Below, piece by piece: positions 62,919 through 64,000 of a stretch of DNA of 64,000 nt (position 1 is the first letter of the stretch; each line of letters starts with the position of its first letter). The stretch spans positions 806,001 through 870,000 of the forward strand of contig NZ_JAZHBO010000001.1 in the NCBI RefSeq assembly GCF_036541335.1, written 5' to 3'. The translations under genes and the position numbers were made by a program. The stretch comes from Aquilutibacter rugosus (GTDB lineage: Bacteria > Pseudomonadota > Gammaproteobacteria > Xanthomonadales > Xanthomonadaceae). The notes beneath the pieces are model-generated. The model ran no database searches. It was not told the DNA's origin and saw nothing but the letters and a program-made list of their open reading frames with translations.

Positions 62919-64000
62919 TCAGTTCTCCAAACAGACACGAATCACTTCGGCGCTGACAGTGATCCCTTGAGCGACTTTGGTGTCGCCGCTTTCTTTTAGG
63001 CTCGGCTGACCGCAGCGACGCATGTGCTCGCGCAGTGCGGCCAGCGAGAACTGTTGCGCCTGCAGGGCCGGACGGTCCGCTGCCGCCAGCGGCAATAGCT
63101 CAAAAATTCCGGCCCGCCCGCGAAAGCCCTGATTGCACTGCCGACAACCGCCGCCGCAGTTGTGCAGACGGCGTACCAGACGCTGTGCCACTACCAAGGA
63201 CAGCGAATCGGCCAGATCGTGCAACGGCACTCCCAGACTGGCGAGTCGTTGCACCGCCTGCGGCGCATCGTTGGTGTGCAGGGTGCTCAATACCAAGTGA
63301 CCGGTCTGTGCCGCCTTGACTGCGATGTCCGCCGTCTCGGGATCGCGAATCTCGCCGACCATCAGAACATCGGGATCCTGCCGCAGAAACCCTTTCATGA
63401 CCGTAGCAAAGTTGAGACCGCGCCGCGGATTCATCGCCACCTGGTTGATGCCTTCAATCGCCAGTTCGATGGGATCCTCGACGGTGGAGACATTGCGGTG
63501 AATCCGATTGAGGTACTGCAGCGCGGCGTAAAGTGTCACGGTCTTGCCGGAGCCGGTGGGACCGGTGACCAGAATCAGGCCGTGCGGCATGTCGAGATGT
63601 CGCCGCAGCAACAGCTCCTGTTCCGGCTCCAGACCGATCGCGGGCAGATCGAGACTCGAGGCCAGACGATCCTGCAGACGTAGCACTGCCTTTTCGCCGT
63701 GCAAGGTGGGCAAGACCGAGACGCGGAAATCAACGAAGGCCTGGCCGAACTGCCAAGTCAGCCGCCCGTCCTGAGGTACATGCCGCTCGGCAATGTCGAG
63801 TTGCGCGGCGACCTTGATCCGCGTGGCAATCAGGGCGGCATCGGCGACATCGAGCCGCTGCGTCTCGAGCAGAAAGCCATCGACCCGCAGTCGCACGCGG
63901 ACATGGTCGGCGAAGGGCTCCACATGGATATCCGAAGCCCCTCTCTCCACGGCCGACCACAATGTCAGCTCGAGCCAATCGGGCGGCAACATCAGTTGAT
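62919..64000 (-). CDS. pilB: Type IV pilus / secretion ATPase PilB-GspE family (5' end outside window)
   Basis: Powers pilus extension. The frame is open to the right edge of the window, so the N-terminal part is missing; an ATG at 63992 could also serve as start but would leave no N-terminal MshEN-type domain. Seen: ASDIHVEPFADHVRVRLRVD, Walker A LVTGPTGSGKTVTLYAALQ, Asp box STVEDPIELAIEGINQVAMN, Walker B and His box PDVLMVGEIRDPETADIAVK and LVLSTLHTNDAPQAVQRL. The zinc region is CGGGCRQCNQGFRGRAGIFE; it has three close Cys, whereas PilB normally has two CxxC pairs. Gene name is by context with pilC and pilD. Confidence 0.85.
   Translation of the reverse strand, partial: QLMLPPDWLELTLWSAVERGASDIHVEPFADHVRVRLRVDGFLLETQRLDVADAALIATRIKVAAQLDIAERHVPQDGRLTWQFGQAFVDFRVSVLPTLHGEKAVLRLQDRLASSLDLPAIGLEPEQELLLRRHLDMPHGLILVTGPTGSGKTVTLYAALQYLNRIHRNVSTVEDPIELAIEGINQVAMNPRRGLNFATVMKGFLRQDPDVLMVGEIRDPETADIAVKAAQTGHLVLSTLHTNDAPQAVQRLASLGVPLHDLADSLSLVVAQRLVRRLHNCGGGCRQCNQGFRGRAGIFELLPLAAADRPALQAQQFSLAALREHMRRCGQPSLKESGDTKVAQGITVSAEVIRVCLEN

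Overview
The window reads as chromosome of a high-GC gammaproteobacterium, most likely of the Xanthomonadales/Lysobacterales. This rests on several things: a complete, tightly overlapping division and cell-wall (dcw) cluster from mraZ to lpxC; the dciA-like (DUF721) / M23 peptidase / secA arrangement after it; an Entner-Doudoroff operon zwf-pgl-edd-glk-eda beside a GH13 glucosidase and a LacI regulator; a CopL-like gene ahead of copAB; and heptamer repeats of the GGGAAAT type. The placement is inferred from gene order and protein character; no 16S or marker search was possible.

Layout. 1-2.2 kb: 3' part of an M16 peptidase and a TSUP permease. 2.3-6.5 kb: an accessory stretch of poorly known genes with base use unlike its neighbours: two tandem paralogous small proteins (the first lacking its front half), a surface-adhesin-E-like protein, an unknown protein, a nuclease-helicase of the DUF2075 type and a C-terminal HNH endonuclease remnant. 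6.5-17.2 kb: carbon metabolism. This holds a small membrane protein with a non-canonical start, acs and a GH13 glucosidase on the minus strand, a divergent LacI regulator, and the minus-strand ED operon, in which the first three junctions and the glk/eda junction are overlapping or nearly abutting. 17.3-20.8 kb: DNA repair and nucleotide genes (mutM, tdk, rep). 21-24.3 kb: plsB with a long acidic N-terminal extension, and the RNase P RNA gene. 24.4-33.8 kb: a copper-linked cluster: a CopL-like protein, a TonB-dependent receptor, two PepSY membrane proteins (the second fused to an NqrF-like ferredoxin/FAD/NADH reductase), CopA, CopB and an EF-hand protein. 34-38 kb: glyoxylate shunt genes aceB-aceA with a divergent LysR regulator. 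38.1-54.8 kb: the dcw cluster (mraZ, rsmH, ftsL, ftsI, murE, murF, mraY, ftsW, murG, murC, ddl, ftsQ, ftsA, ftsZ, lpxC). 55-64 kb: dciA-like gene, M23 peptidase, secA, mutT, coaE, and on the minus strand pilD, pilC and a partial pilB.

How the genes work together. The ED operon oxidises and cleaves glucose-6-phosphate; the glucosidase and glucokinase supply glucose and its phosphate, and a 10-base sequence shared by the glucosidase/LacI and zwf control regions hints at common regulation. acs and aceBA allow growth on acetate. The copper cluster combines an outer-membrane receptor, an NADH-driven membrane reductase and periplasmic copper oxidation or sequestration, which is more than the usual copLAB detoxification set and is the most interesting candidate system here. 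The dcw cluster is headed by a good sigma-70-type promoter followed by four TGG(G/T) boxes at exact 10-base spacing, as expected for MraZ autoregulation.

No tRNA, rRNA, CRISPR array, prophage or insertion sequence was recognised. The only stretch of more than 300 bases between proteins (23850-24414) holds rnpB. Starts were chosen from family alignment, Shine-Dalgarno sequences and operon overlaps read by eye.
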